64,000 nt of DNA, from positions 1 to 64,000 of the forward strand of contig CAWHTU010000021.1 in the NCBI GenBank assembly GCA_963832305.1, given 5' to 3'. Shown here piece after piece: positions 41,967 to 50,903 of this stretch (the stretch's first letter is position 1; every line of letters begins with the position of its first letter). A program made the translations under genes and the position numbers. The DNA comes from Roseiarcus sp963832305 (GTDB taxonomy: Bacteria; Pseudomonadota; Alphaproteobacteria; Rhizobiales; Beijerinckiaceae). The notes beneath the pieces are model-generated. The model made no database searches and had not been told where the DNA came from. It saw only the letters and a program-made list of their open reading frames with translations.

Positions 41967-41984
41967 TTCAACCACATGGTTGAA
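41967..41984. promoter_or_regulatory. ArsR operator, overlapping the arsR start codon
   Basis: TTCAACCA-CA-TGGTTGAA, identical in both half-sites to the copy at 41914 and centred 53 bases from it. The ATG of the ArsR gene (41976) is inside the palindrome, so the first codons (MVEL) are constrained by the operator. Confidence 0.8.
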
Positions 41985-42344
41985 CTAGAGGCGCCCGAGC
42001 TCACCCCGGTCTTTCACGCCCTTGGCGACGCGACTCGCCGGCGGATGCTGCGCGAACTCGCCAGCGGCGAGCGATCGGTCGGCCAGCTTGCCCAACCTTT
42101 CGCCATTTCACTCGCGGCGGCATCAAAGCATATCAAGGTTCTCGAGGGCGCTGGACTCATCCGCCGTGAAGTGCGCGGCCGAACCCATCTCTGCCGCCTC
42201 GATCCGGGGCCGCTCGCCAGCGCCCACGAGTGGCTGAGCTTCTACGAGCGGTTCTGGACCGCACGGCTGGATATCCTCGAACGGCTGCTCCGCGAAGAGG
42301 ACGCACCCCAATCCCCCCCACTCGAAAAAGGAGACGATCGGTGA
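41976..42344 (+). CDS. ArsR/SmtB family transcriptional regulator
   Basis: 122 residues, a winged-helix repressor: HALGDATRRRMLRELASGERSVGQLAQPF, recognition helix SLAAASKHIKVLEGAGLI and wing RREVRGRTHLCRL. The metal-ligand motif ELCVCD of classical ArsR/SmtB is absent, so a non-metal signal is likely, as for other ArsR proteins encoded beside SRPBCC (AHSA1) genes. It should bind the two TTCAACCA-type operators around its own start. Overlaps the next gene by 4 bases (GTGA). Confidence 0.88.
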   Translation: MVELEAPELTPVFHALGDATRRRMLRELASGERSVGQLAQPFAISLAAASKHIKVLEGAGLIRREVRGRTHLCRLDPGPLASAHEWLSFYERFWTARLDILERLLREEDAPQSPPLEKGDDR

Positions 42345-42877
42345 ACGAACGCGCGAACGCGGATGCCTTTGGCGTGCTGACCGAGCCTGCGACACTCACA
42401 ATCCAGCGCTTTCTGCCCGGCCCGATCGAGCGCGTCTGGGCGTATCTGACCGAGAGCGACCTGCGGCGGCAGTGGCTCGCGGCAGGGCAGATGGAAATGA
42501 AGGTCGGCGCGCCGTTCGAGCTCGTCTGGCGAAACAATGAGCTTACCAACCCGCCCGGGAAACGGCCGGAAGGCTATGGCGACGAGCACCGGATGGAGAG
42601 CCGGATCACCGAGCTCGACCCGCCCCACAAGATCGCCTTCACCTGGGGAAAGGGCAGCGGCGACGTTTCATTCGAGCTCGAGCCAAGGGGCGAAAGGGTG
42701 CTCTTGACCGTGATCCATCGCCGCCTGCCCGACCGCGGAATGTTGCTCGGAGTCAGCTCTGGTTGGCACGCGCATCTCGACGTTTTGGCCGCCCGCCTCG
42801 CGGGCGGTGAGCCGGAGCCGTTTTGGGATGATGTCACCCGCCTGCGCAAAGAATACGAACGCCGTATCCCGACCTGA
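42341..42877 (+). CDS. SRPBCC (AHSA1-like) domain protein
   Basis: 178 residues from the GTG at 42341, coupled to arsR (GTGA overlap; AAAAGGAG upstream). START/Bet v1-type fold marks: TIQRFLPGPIERVWAYLTESDLRRQWLAAGQM, ITELDPPHKIAFTWGK, and a C-terminal helix with GWHAHLDVLAARLAGG. Such proteins bind hydrophobic ligands; the ArsR-SRPBCC pair is a recurrent regulator-effector arrangement of unclear signal. Followed by two DUF899 genes. Confidence 0.85.
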   Translation: MNERANADAFGVLTEPATLTIQRFLPGPIERVWAYLTESDLRRQWLAAGQMEMKVGAPFELVWRNNELTNPPGKRPEGYGDEHRMESRITELDPPHKIAFTWGKGSGDVSFELEPRGERVLLTVIHRRLPDRGMLLGVSSGWHAHLDVLAARLAGGEPEPFWDDVTRLRKEYERRIPT

Positions 42878-42933
42878 CGGCGCGGCTCGACCGGAATTGA
42901 TCGAACTCAAAATCGACAAGCAGGAGACTGACT

Positions 42934-43725
42934 ATGCACAATGAGATCGTGTCGCGCGATCAGTGGCTCTTGGCCCGGCTCGGATTGCTCGAGAAGGAGA
43001 AAGAACTGACGCGCTTGAGTGACGAGGTGGCGCGCCGCCGCCAGGAGCTGCCATGGTTGCGAGTCGACAAGGCGTATCGGTTCGACACCGACGAAGGAGC
43101 GGCCTTGCTCAAAGATCTCTTCGACGGCCGCTCGCAGCTCCTCGTCTACCACTTCATGTTCGGGCCCGATTACAAGGCGGGATGTCCGTCGTGCTCGATG
43201 ATCGCCGATGGGTTCAACGGCTTCGCCGTGCACCTCGCGAACCACGACGTCTCCTTATGGGCCATGTCGCGCGCGCCGCTTGCGAAGCTGGAGGCCTACA
43301 AGCGGCGGATGGGCTGGACGTTTCCCTGGGCCTCCTCGTTCGGCGACGACTTCAACTTCGATTTCAATGTCTCGATCACCGAGGCGCAGCAGCGCGACGG
43401 AGGCGTCGAATACAACTACCGGCGCGGCGACCACCCGCTGACCGCGGCGCAGGTCCCGGAGCCGGTCGCACGATTCGCGGCTTCGTGCGGAACCGATGGG
43501 CGGACGTTCATGCGCGATCGGCCGGGGATGAGCGCCTTCGCGATGGAGGATGGCGTCGTCTACCACGCCTATTCGACCTATGCCCGCGGGCTCGACGGAC
43601 TGTGGGGCGCCTATCAGTGGCTGGATCGCGCGCCCAAGGGACGCAACGAAACGGGGATTTGGTGGCGCCGCCATGACGAGTATGGCGCTCCCGCCCGTGA
43701 GCCCGTTCAGCAAACCGGAGGTTAG
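42934..43725 (+). CDS. DUF899 (thioredoxin-like) family protein, first copy
   Basis: 263 residues. The DUF899 pattern is a long N-terminal helix (SRDQWLLARLGLLEKEKELTRLSDEVARRRQELP), then LLVYHFMFGPDYKAGCPSCSMIADGF, in which CPSC sits where thioredoxin-fold proteins carry their active site, and DVSLWAMSRAPLAKLEAYKRRMGW. It ends with SAFAMEDGVVYHAYSTYARG, a predicted peroxiredoxin-like strand pattern. A cytosolic redox role is inferred. Separated by 2 bases from a second DUF899 gene. Confidence 0.82.
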   Translation: MHNEIVSRDQWLLARLGLLEKEKELTRLSDEVARRRQELPWLRVDKAYRFDTDEGAALLKDLFDGRSQLLVYHFMFGPDYKAGCPSCSMIADGFNGFAVHLANHDVSLWAMSRAPLAKLEAYKRRMGWTFPWASSFGDDFNFDFNVSITEAQQRDGGVEYNYRRGDHPLTAAQVPEPVARFAASCGTDGRTFMRDRPGMSAFAMEDGVVYHAYSTYARGLDGLWGAYQWLDRAPKGRNETGIWWRRHDEYGAPAREPVQQTGG

Positions 43726-43727
43726 CG

Positions 43728-44474
43728 ATGCACACTCCCTCCATCGTTTCGCGACAGGACTGGGACGCCGCGCGCGAGCAGCTTCTCACCAAGGAGAAGG
43801 CGGTGTTCCGGGCCCGCGACGCCCTGGCCGCCGAGCGTCGGTGGATGCCCTGGATGGCGGTTGACAAGGCTTACGAGTTCCTTGGACCCAAGGGCAAGAC
43901 GAGCCTCGTCGACCTGTTCGAGGACCGTCGTCAGCTGATCGTATACCGCGCCTTCTTCGAGCCCGGGGTGTTCGGCTGGCCGGACCATGCCTGCCGCGGC
44001 TGCTCGCTCGGGGCCGATCAGGTCTCGAACCTCGCCCATTTGAACGCGCGCGACACGACGCTCGCATATGTCTCCCGCGCGCCGCAGGCCGACATCGCGC
44101 GCCTGAAGGCGCGGATGGGCTGGGAGATGCCGTGGTACACCATCACCGACAGCTTCGACGCCGACTTCGGCGTCGACGAGTGGCACGGCCACAACGTCTT
44201 CTTCCGCGACGGCGACAGGGTGTTCCGCACCTACTTCATCAACAGCCGCGGCGACGAAGCGATGGGCACCGTCTGGAGCTATCTCGACGCGACGCCGCTC
44301 GGGCGCCAGGAGTTATGGGAGGATTCGCCGGAGGGCTACCCGCAGACCCCGCCCTACAAATGGTGGAACTGGCACGACAATTACGCAGCCGAGACGACTG
44401 TCGATCCGCGCTGGGTCAAGGTGTCGGACGCCGGGGAAGCCGCCTTGCGGAACGAGGCGGGGGCGAAGCCATGA
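43728..44474 (+). CDS. DUF899 family protein, second copy
   Basis: 248 residues, a paralog of the preceding gene: MHTPSIVSRQDWDAAREQLLTKEKAVFRARDALAAERRWMPW, then LIVYRAFFEPGVFGWPDHACRGCSLGADQV (CRGC at the redox-motif position) and TTLAYVSRAPQADIARLKARMGWEMPWY. Sequence divergence from the first copy is substantial, so this is an old duplication. Two DUF899 paralogs in tandem may act as a pair. Overlaps the next small gene by 4 bases. Confidence 0.82.
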   Translation: MHTPSIVSRQDWDAAREQLLTKEKAVFRARDALAAERRWMPWMAVDKAYEFLGPKGKTSLVDLFEDRRQLIVYRAFFEPGVFGWPDHACRGCSLGADQVSNLAHLNARDTTLAYVSRAPQADIARLKARMGWEMPWYTITDSFDADFGVDEWHGHNVFFRDGDRVFRTYFINSRGDEAMGTVWSYLDATPLGRQELWEDSPEGYPQTPPYKWWNWHDNYAAETTVDPRWVKVSDAGEAALRNEAGAKP

Positions 44475-44755
44475 GCCAAGCCTGTTCCGCCCGCGGCGCC
44501 GCCAGCCCGGTCCGCTGTGACGTCGCGGCCGCCGCGCGCGGCGCAGCCGACTGGCTCGGCCTCGCGGCGGCTCCGACCTTCTCCCTCATGGCGCTGGTCA
44601 CGGCGATTGGCGGCGAGCCGCAGCTCCTTTGCTCCGCCGCCCATCTCGCGTCTCCGCTCGACGGCATGGTCGCGATGTACCTCTTGATGAGCGCATTCCA
44701 CTCGCTTCCCTGGCTCAAGCTGATCTCGACCCGGCTCGCCGGCGACCGCCCGTGA
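44471..44755 (+). CDS. Small hypothetical membrane protein
   Basis: 94 residues, starting at the ATG in an ATGA overlap with the DUF899 stop, which argues for real translation. It has a Cys/Ala-rich N-terminus, then two hydrophobic segments (LAAAPTFSLMALVTAIGG and SPLDGMVAMYLLMSAFHSLPWLKL). No family recognised; similar small proteins occur beside DUF899 genes. Last gene of the ArsR operon, 12 bases from a convergent crotonase gene. Confidence 0.65.
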   Translation: MSQACSARGAASPVRCDVAAAARGAADWLGLAAAPTFSLMALVTAIGGEPQLLCSAAHLASPLDGMVAMYLLMSAFHSLPWLKLISTRLAGDRP

Positions 44756-44767
44756 TGGAGGCGATCG

Positions 44768-45586
44768 TCAGCTCTGCCGAAGCACCTTCGCGGCGCGCTT
44801 CTCGAAAAAGTCCTTGAGCCGCTCCTTGGCTTCGCCGCTCATCTCGGCGATCGCGGCCATCAGCGACTCGGTCAAGAGCCCGCTCGCCGGGTCGCTCTCG
44901 AAGATGCGCGGCAGCGCGTGCAGAACGGCGAAATTGGTGGTCGCGGTGTTGGAGGCGGCCTTGGCGGCCAGCGCCATTGCGGTTTCGAGCCCCTTGCCGT
45001 CGTCGACCAGATATTGAGTGGCGCCGGCCAGATGGCCCTCCTCGGCGCTGAGCGTGCGGCCGGTCAGCATCATGTCCTGAACCCGCGCGACGCCGATCAA
45101 ACGGGCGATCCGCACCGATCCGCCGCCGCCGAGGAAAATGCCGCGCTGCCCCTCGGGCAGGCCGTAGTAGGTCGAGCGCTCGGCGACGCGGATATGAGTC
45201 GCTGCGGCGAGCTCGAGTCCGCCGCCGACCACCGCCCCGTGCAGCGCCGCGATGACCGGCGCGCGCCCGAACTGGATCGCCTCGAAGGCGCGGTGCCACA
45301 TCCGCGAATGCAGCGTGGCTTCGAGCGGGTCGCGCTGACCGGCGACCTCGGAGAGGTCGAGGCCGGCGGAAAAATGCGCGCCTTCGCCGGTGAGGACGAC
45401 GGCGCGAATGTCTCCCGGCAGGCGGGTGAAGAACGCCTCGAGCCCGAGCACCGTCACGTCGTCGAGCGCGTTGCGCTTCTCGCTCCGCGCGAGCCTCAGA
45501 TGGGCGATCGGGCCCAGCCGTGTCGCCTTGAGCGAGTTCGGCAGCTCAATCGCGATCAGCTCTTCCGTCGTCTCAGCCGCCGCCAT
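44768..45586 (-). CDS. Enoyl-CoA hydratase/isomerase (crotonase) family protein
   Basis: 272 residues. The crotonase core has RLARSEKRNALDDVTV, VVLTGEGAHFSAGLDLSEV (oxyanion loop), and APVIAALHGAVVGGGLELAAATHIRVAE (second oxyanion loop GGGLEL), then YGLPEGQRGIFLGGGGS with a Glu at the usual catalytic position. Members hydrate or isomerise acyl-CoA esters; the specific substrate is unknown. The ATG at 45586 (MAAAETTEE) is preferred to an upstream in-frame start at 45637. It could act with the acyl-CoA synthetase at 37991, but this is not supported by linkage. Confidence 0.82.
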   Translation of the reverse strand: MAAAETTEELIAIELPNSLKATRLGPIAHLRLARSEKRNALDDVTVLGLEAFFTRLPGDIRAVVLTGEGAHFSAGLDLSEVAGQRDPLEATLHSRMWHRAFEAIQFGRAPVIAALHGAVVGGGLELAAATHIRVAERSTYYGLPEGQRGIFLGGGGSVRIARLIGVARVQDMMLTGRTLSAEEGHLAGATQYLVDDGKGLETAMALAAKAASNTATTNFAVLHALPRIFESDPASGLLTESLMAAIAEMSGEAKERLKDFFEKRAAKVLRQS

Positions 45587-45655
45587 CCGCTCCTCCACGA
45601 GCCTGTTTCGATCGTTATAGCACCGCGCCCCGCGCAAGACCCGGCCGGAGAACCC

Positions 45656-45778
45656 TCAACCCATCGGAAGTCCGGCGGCGCGGAGGGCTGCCGCGTCGGC
45701 TTCGACCCGTGCGGCATCGCGGCGCATGAACTGGGTTTTGCGCCAGCCGGCGATTGTGAACTCCGGTCGCGCCGCCAT
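45656..45778 (-). CDS. Possible 40-residue small protein coupled to the cyclase gene
   Basis: Its ATG (45778-45776) overlaps the stop codon of the cyclase gene as TGATG, a translational-coupling arrangement. The product MAARPEFTIAGWRKTQF... is short, basic and amphipathic, ending RAAGLPMG. No ribosome binding site or family evidence supports it beyond the overlap and codon-like composition, so it may be chance. Confidence 0.3.
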   Translation of the reverse strand: MAARPEFTIAGWRKTQFMRRDAARVEADAAALRAAGLPMG

Positions 45779-47439
45779 CAGGCGCGCGGCCGTTCGCTGC
45801 GCATCCTCAGGCCCTTTTCGTGGTAGGCGATCACGACGTCGGTCAGTCCGAATCCGGGATTTCGGGCGTGATACGCCTCGAAGGTCGCGATCGCGTCATC
45901 GGTTCGGCCCGCCTGTCGATAGGCGTCTCCAAGCGTGCCCAGATACACCGAAGGAAAATTTGGGCTGAGAGTCATCGACTTCTCGCAAAGCGCGACGGCC
46001 TCTTCAGCATATCCCGCGGGCAGGACAATAAAGCCGGCAAGTTGCGCGACATCGGCCGAACCGGGCGCCAGTTGAACCGCCTTTCTGGCGACGGCCACGG
46101 CTTCGTCGTGCCGCCCTTCCATCAACAATACCATGCCTGACGTGATATGAGCGTCGGCATTGCCGGGATCGAGCTCCATAGCCCTTTCGGCGTAGCGGCG
46201 GGCTTTCGCGTGCGCGACCTCGAACGAATCTTTCCAGCCGAATCTTGCGTCCAGGCAATGAGTGAAGCCGAGCATGGCGTTGAGCGGCGCCGAATTCGGG
46301 TCGAGCGTGAGCGCTTTCTCCCAGGCGGCCTGCGCTGCTTCGCGGTTGTCCCGGGTCGGAGGTTGACGAAAGTACGCCATGCCCTTGGCCCAGTGGGTCC
46401 AGGCTTCGATATTGCTCGTTGTCGTGTAGCGCATCCGCGCCTGTTCGCCCTCGGTCAGCTTGACCTGCATCTCGGTCGCGAGCATCAGGGTGATCTCGTC
46501 CTGGATCGCGAAAATGTCATCGACGGCGCGATCGTACCGTTCGGCCCAGAGGTGCGAGCCGTCCGCCGCGTCGATCAATTGCGCCGTGACCCGGATCCGG
46601 GCCCCGCTTCTGCGGACGCTGCCCTCAAGAACATATCGCACGCCGAGCTGTCGCGCCGCTTCCCGGACATCGACCGAGCGACCTTTGTAAACGAAGCTCG
46701 AATTGCGCGCGATGACGCGAAGCCCGTCGAGCTTCGACAAAGTGGTGATGATGTCTTCGACGAGGCCGTCGCAGAAATACTCCTGCTCGACGTCGCCGCT
46801 CATGTTCTGAAAGGGCAGTACGGCAATTGACGGTTTGTCTGACAGGGATGGCCGTTCCGCCGGCCTTCCCGCCGCGCTCGGCTCGACCGGCGTCGTCGGC
46901 TTCGCTTCAGCGGGAAGCCCGACCTGAAGCGAAAAGGCTCGAACCGGCTCTGCGATATTCTTGAGTTGGGTCGCGCCCAGATCGCTGACCGCGATGTCGA
47001 GGCGGGCCTTCACCTGCCAATAGGCTTGTTCGGAGAGGCAAATGGCGCCGGGCTTGGCGATGCCCTCGAGGCGCGCGGCGATGTTGACGCTGTCGCCCAT
47101 GATGTCGCCGTCGCTCTCCTCAACGACGTCGCCGACATGAATGCCGATCCGGAATTCAATGCGGCGGTCGTGCGCTACGCCTGCGTTGCGTTCGACCATG
47201 GCGTTTTGCACTTCGATGGCGCAGCGCACCGCATCGACCACGCTGCGAAACTCGACGAGCGCCCCGTCGCCGGTACGCTTGAACACGCGCCCGTTGTGCA
47301 GGGCGATGGTGGGGTCGATGAGATCGCTGCGCAGCGCCCGGAGCCGAGCCAAAGTGCGATCCTCGTCCGAGCCTGTCAGCCGACTGAAACCAACGACGTC
47401 GGCGGCCAGGATCGCTGCAAGCTTCCGCTTTTCCGCCAT
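45778..47439 (-). CDS. Class III adenylate cyclase with TolB-like and TPR domains
   Basis: 553 residues. The N-terminal cyclase domain (about 5-175) has LAAILAADVVGFSRL with the first metal Asp, KRTGDGALVEF with the second, and FRIGIHVGDVV. A linker leads to the TolB-N-like segment (SIAVLPFQNMSGDVEQEYFCDGLVEDIITTLSKLDGLRVIARNSSFVYKG) and then several TPR units (AWEKALTLDPNSA, ERAMELDPGNADAH, ARKAVQLAPGSADV, EKSMTLSPNFPSVY). This architecture is abundant in rhizobia; it makes cAMP in response to an unknown partner-binding signal. No membrane segment seen. Confidence 0.9.
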   Translation of the reverse strand: MAEKRKLAAILAADVVGFSRLTGSDEDRTLARLRALRSDLIDPTIALHNGRVFKRTGDGALVEFRSVVDAVRCAIEVQNAMVERNAGVAHDRRIEFRIGIHVGDVVEESDGDIMGDSVNIAARLEGIAKPGAICLSEQAYWQVKARLDIAVSDLGATQLKNIAEPVRAFSLQVGLPAEAKPTTPVEPSAAGRPAERPSLSDKPSIAVLPFQNMSGDVEQEYFCDGLVEDIITTLSKLDGLRVIARNSSFVYKGRSVDVREAARQLGVRYVLEGSVRRSGARIRVTAQLIDAADGSHLWAERYDRAVDDIFAIQDEITLMLATEMQVKLTEGEQARMRYTTTSNIEAWTHWAKGMAYFRQPPTRDNREAAQAAWEKALTLDPNSAPLNAMLGFTHCLDARFGWKDSFEVAHAKARRYAERAMELDPGNADAHITSGMVLLMEGRHDEAVAVARKAVQLAPGSADVAQLAGFIVLPAGYAEEAVALCEKSMTLSPNFPSVYLGTLGDAYRQAGRTDDAIATFEAYHARNPGFGLTDVVIAYHEKGLRMRSERPRA

Positions 47440-47563
47440 TTTTCCCCTCCGGTGTCGCGGAACCTAGCATGACGATCCCGCCATGCGCTCATCGCCGCCG
47501 TCCGGGAATTGCCGCCGCCGGGAACCGGTCGCAAGCGCAAGCCAGGCGATTGGGTATTGCGCC

Positions 47564-48064
47564 TCAAACGCCATCCAGCCAGGCGAGAAGCGTCTCCAGC
47601 CATGGCGCCTCGACGTGGGCGCGGAAACCCGCTTCGGTCCGCGCCAGAAGGCCGCACAGGCCGAAAACAATGACTGCGGCCGAAGGGGAGCCGGCGGCGA
47701 GATCGGCCGAGGTCGCTTGCATGAGCGCCTGCGGGGCGTCCGCGCCAGAAACCTCGACCGCCGCCCAGCCGTCGTCGACACTGGTCGCGCACCAGCCGTC
47801 GCGCCAGCCGTCGGCGGCGCCGAGCGGCCCTGGCGTGACGAGAAGCGCGCTCACGCGGCCGACCCGGAGCGCATGCGCGCCCTCGGGCGCGAGCGCATAA
47901 ACCCCGAGCGTCGGCGCGCCGGGCGCGAGCGCGGCGACCGCCGCTTCGACGTCGCCCGAGATCAGCGTCTGGCCGAGCCCGTGGAGCGCCCGGGCTTGCA
48001 GGCGCGGCCGCTCGATCAGGAGGCCAAAGCGCCCTCGCGCCGCCGGCCATCGCGTCTCACGCAT
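47564..48064 (-). CDS. soxG: Sarcosine oxidase gamma subunit
   Basis: 166 residues, small subunit of the heterotetrameric sarcosine oxidase. The sequence is Ala-rich with GRFGLLIERPRLQARALHGLG, ATSVDDGWAAVEVSGADAPQALMQATS and a C-terminal HVEAPWLETLLAWL. The start at 48064 (MRETRWPA) overlaps the soxA stop region by 8 bases, indicating coupling. Identification relies on position after soxA and the typical alternation of GLG and DGW segments; gamma subunits are poorly conserved. Confidence 0.82.
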   Translation of the reverse strand: MRETRWPAARGRFGLLIERPRLQARALHGLGQTLISGDVEAAVAALAPGAPTLGVYALAPEGAHALRVGRVSALLVTPGPLGAADGWRDGWCATSVDDGWAAVEVSGADAPQALMQATSADLAAGSPSAAVIVFGLCGLLARTEAGFRAHVEAPWLETLLAWLDGV

Positions 48065-50903
48065 GGAGCCGCTTTCCTTCCGGATCGAGCGCGATCGCGG
48101 GCGCGATCGTCGCGCGGCGCACGGCGGCGAGATGATAGACTCCGACCGCCTCGCCCATCCGCGCGAACCCGTCTTCGACGAGGCCGAGCGCGATCGGGCG
48201 CCCAAGGCTCGGGCTCATGTAGCTCGACGTCACATAGCCCTGCGACCGTCGCGCGGCCCCGGCGCCGGACGCGACATGCGCGCCGGTCGGCAGGGGCGCC
48301 TCTCCCGCTTCGACGCTCAAGCCGACGAATTGCTTGCGGCCCTTGTCGTTGGCGACCGGCATGAAGAGCGAGCGCTTGCCGATATATTCGTCCGTCCTCG
48401 AGTCGCGCGGCCCCGCGTTTCCGAGATCATGCGGCATGGTCGTGCCGTCGGTGTCCTTGCCGACGACGATGAAGCCCTTCTCGGCGCGGAGGATCATCAG
48501 TGCCTCGAGTTCCATCAGCCCGCCGCCAAAGGCTTGCAGCTTCCCGGCGAGACGCGCCCTGAGCGCCCCGACGCGCCGCGCCGGAACGGAAAGCTCGTAG
48601 GAGCGGTCGCCGGTGAAGCTCACCCGCGCGACCCGGAGCGGCGCACCGTCGAACGAGCCAAGCGCGAAGGCCATGTGCGGCAGGCTCTGGTCGTCGAGCG
48701 CGACCTCAATTCCGCACGCCTCGACGAGATCGCGCGAGCGCGGGCCGGTGACGGCGAGCGTCGCCCACTGGGCGGTTGTGTCGTGAATGACCACGCGTCG
48801 GGCATCGAAGCGGTCCTGCCGCCAGAGTTCCAGGCGCATGCGCACGGCATCGGTGTGGCCCGACGAGCAGGAAACGAGAAAACGATCTTCACCCAGGCGC
48901 AGCGTGACCCCGTCGTCGAACACGATGCCCGATTCCTGCAACAGAAAACCGTAGCGGATCTTGCCGGGCTTCAGAGTCGAGAGGCGGTTGTAGCTGTGGA
49001 AGTCTGCAAGTGCCGCGGCGTCGGGGCCGATGACCTCGATCTTGCCGAGCGACGAGCCGTCGAACAGCGCGACCGCGTCGCGCGCCCGCTTGGCCTCGCG
49101 CTGGATCGAAAGCTCGGGATCGTCCGGCCCGTACCACGCGGGCCTGAGCCAGCCGCCGTATTCGCGCATCTGCCCGCCTTCGGCCCGGTGCTCTGCCTCG
49201 AGCGGCAAGCGGCGCAGCGGATTGATGAACGCGCCCCGCCGCCTGCCGGCGATGACGCCCATCGGCACGGGGACGAACGGCGGGCGATAGGTCGTGGTCC
49301 CGGTTTCGTCGATCGTCCGGCCAGTAAGCCCCGCCATCGCCGCGAGGCCGTTCACATTGGCAGTCTTGCCCTGGTCGGTCGCCATGCCAAGCGTGGTGTA
49401 GCGCTTCAGGTGCTCGACCGAGACGTAACCCTCGCGCGCGGCGAGCGCGACGTCCTTCAGCGTCACGTCGTTCTGCAAGTCGATCCACCGTCGGCCCTCG
49501 TCATCGGCCTTGGGCCAGGAGGCTTCGATGCGATACTGGCCGGCCGGCGCGTTCGGCGCCGCGCCCTCGCCGCCGCCCGCCCGATGGCCCTCGCGCAACG
49601 CAGAGTCGAGGGTGAAGGCGCCATTGGCGGCGCCGGCGACGGCGAGGTCCGCGACCTCACCCGCCGGCGCGAGCGCGGCCAGCGCCTCGTCATAGCGCAG
49701 ACGCCCGCGCGCCTGGGCGTAGAGATGCACCGTCGGCGACCAGCCGCCGGAGAGAAGCAGCGCGTCGCAATCGTGCGTCCGCCCGTTCGCGCGGACCGCT
49801 TCGACGCCGCGATTGCCAATGACGCCCTCGATCGCCGCGCCGCGCGCCGCGCTCACGCGCGAAGGAGGACCGTCGGCGCGGGTGTCGAGAATCTCGACAT
49901 CCGCGCCGGCCTCGGCCAAAGCCGCGGCTGCGGCGTAGGCGCTGTCGTTGTTGGTCGCGACGACAATGCGCTTTCCGACGAGGACCGCGTATCGGCAGAG
50001 ATAGACGAGCGCGGCGTCGGCTGACATTACGCCCGGCCGGTCGTTGTCGGGGACGATGAGCGGTCGCTCGATCGCGCCGGCGGCGACCACGATTTGCCTT
50101 GGCCGGATGCGCCACAACGCGTCGGGCAGCGGCGTCCCCCGCTCCCAGGCGCAGACGAGATTGCCGTCGTAGACGCCATAGGCCGTGGTTCGCGTCATCG
50201 CGCGGCCGCCGGCGGCTTCGACCGTCTTGATGACGCTCGCCGCCCATTCGCGCCAGTCTCCACCGTCGATCGTCCCGCCGCGATGGCCGAGCTGGCCGCC
50301 GATCTCGGGATGGTCGTCGACGAGGAAAACCTTGCGCCCCGCGAGCGCGGCGGCGCTGGCGGCGGCGAGCCCCGCCGCCCCCGCGCCGATGACGAGGAGA
50401 TCGCAGCGGGCGTTGATCTGCGGGTTATTCGGCGGCGGGCGATTGCCGGCGTCGACTCGGCCGAGGCCGGCCATGGCGCGGATCGCGCCCTCGAAGGTCT
50501 CCCACCGCGGCCATAAGAAAGTCTTGTAGTAGAACCCTGCCGGCAGGAACGGAGCGAGCCTATCGAGGAGGGCGGCGCGATCGGCCGCCGCGGTCGGCGC
50601 CGCGTTGACCGAGCGGACGGCGAGGTCGTTCTCCAGCGCCTCGGTGGTCGCGCGAAGATTGGGGGTGGTCGCGCCGTCCCGTGTTACGTCGACGATCGCG
50701 CTCGGCTCCTCCGTCCACGCGCCCCAGATTCCGCGCGGGCGATGGTACTTGAAGCTGCGCCCGATAATGCCGACGCCGTTCGCCAGCAGCGCCGAGGCGA
50801 GGGTGTCGCCCGCGAAGCCGGCGTAAGGCTTGCCGTCGAAGGTGAAGACGCGCGGTTCGCCGCGATCGACGCCGCCGCCGGTGGGCAGACGAAACCCGCT
50901 CAC
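48057..50903 (-). CDS. soxA: Sarcosine oxidase alpha subunit
   Basis: 948 residues. An N-terminal 2Fe-2S-like domain (FTFDGKPYAGFAGDTLASALLANG, residues 17-40) lacks obvious cluster cysteines, as is usual for SoxA. A NAD-binding Rossmann region (LLVIGAGAAGLAAASAAALAG) follows, and the C-terminal half is a GcvT-type tetrahydrofolate domain (RYGFLLQESGIVFDDGVTLRLGEDRFLVS, SYELSVPARRVGALRARL). The complex oxidises sarcosine to glycine and 5,10-methylene-tetrahydrofolate or formaldehyde. Starts at GTG 50903, overlapping soxD by 4 bases. Confidence 0.93.
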   Translation of the reverse strand: MSGFRLPTGGGVDRGEPRVFTFDGKPYAGFAGDTLASALLANGVGIIGRSFKYHRPRGIWGAWTEEPSAIVDVTRDGATTPNLRATTEALENDLAVRSVNAAPTAAADRAALLDRLAPFLPAGFYYKTFLWPRWETFEGAIRAMAGLGRVDAGNRPPPNNPQINARCDLLVIGAGAAGLAAASAAALAGRKVFLVDDHPEIGGQLGHRGGTIDGGDWREWAASVIKTVEAAGGRAMTRTTAYGVYDGNLVCAWERGTPLPDALWRIRPRQIVVAAGAIERPLIVPDNDRPGVMSADAALVYLCRYAVLVGKRIVVATNNDSAYAAAAALAEAGADVEILDTRADGPPSRVSAARGAAIEGVIGNRGVEAVRANGRTHDCDALLLSGGWSPTVHLYAQARGRLRYDEALAALAPAGEVADLAVAGAANGAFTLDSALREGHRAGGGEGAAPNAPAGQYRIEASWPKADDEGRRWIDLQNDVTLKDVALAAREGYVSVEHLKRYTTLGMATDQGKTANVNGLAAMAGLTGRTIDETGTTTYRPPFVPVPMGVIAGRRRGAFINPLRRLPLEAEHRAEGGQMREYGGWLRPAWYGPDDPELSIQREAKRARDAVALFDGSSLGKIEVIGPDAAALADFHSYNRLSTLKPGKIRYGFLLQESGIVFDDGVTLRLGEDRFLVSCSSGHTDAVRMRLELWRQDRFDARRVVIHDTTAQWATLAVTGPRSRDLVEACGIEVALDDQSLPHMAFALGSFDGAPLRVARVSFTGDRSYELSVPARRVGALRARLAGKLQAFGGGLMELEALMILRAEKGFIVVGKDTDGTTMPHDLGNAGPRDSRTDEYIGKRSLFMPVANDKGRKQFVGLSVEAGEAPLPTGAHVASGAGAARRSQGYVTSSYMSPSLGRPIALGLVEDGFARMGEAVGVYHLAAVRRATIAPAIALDPEGKRLHA

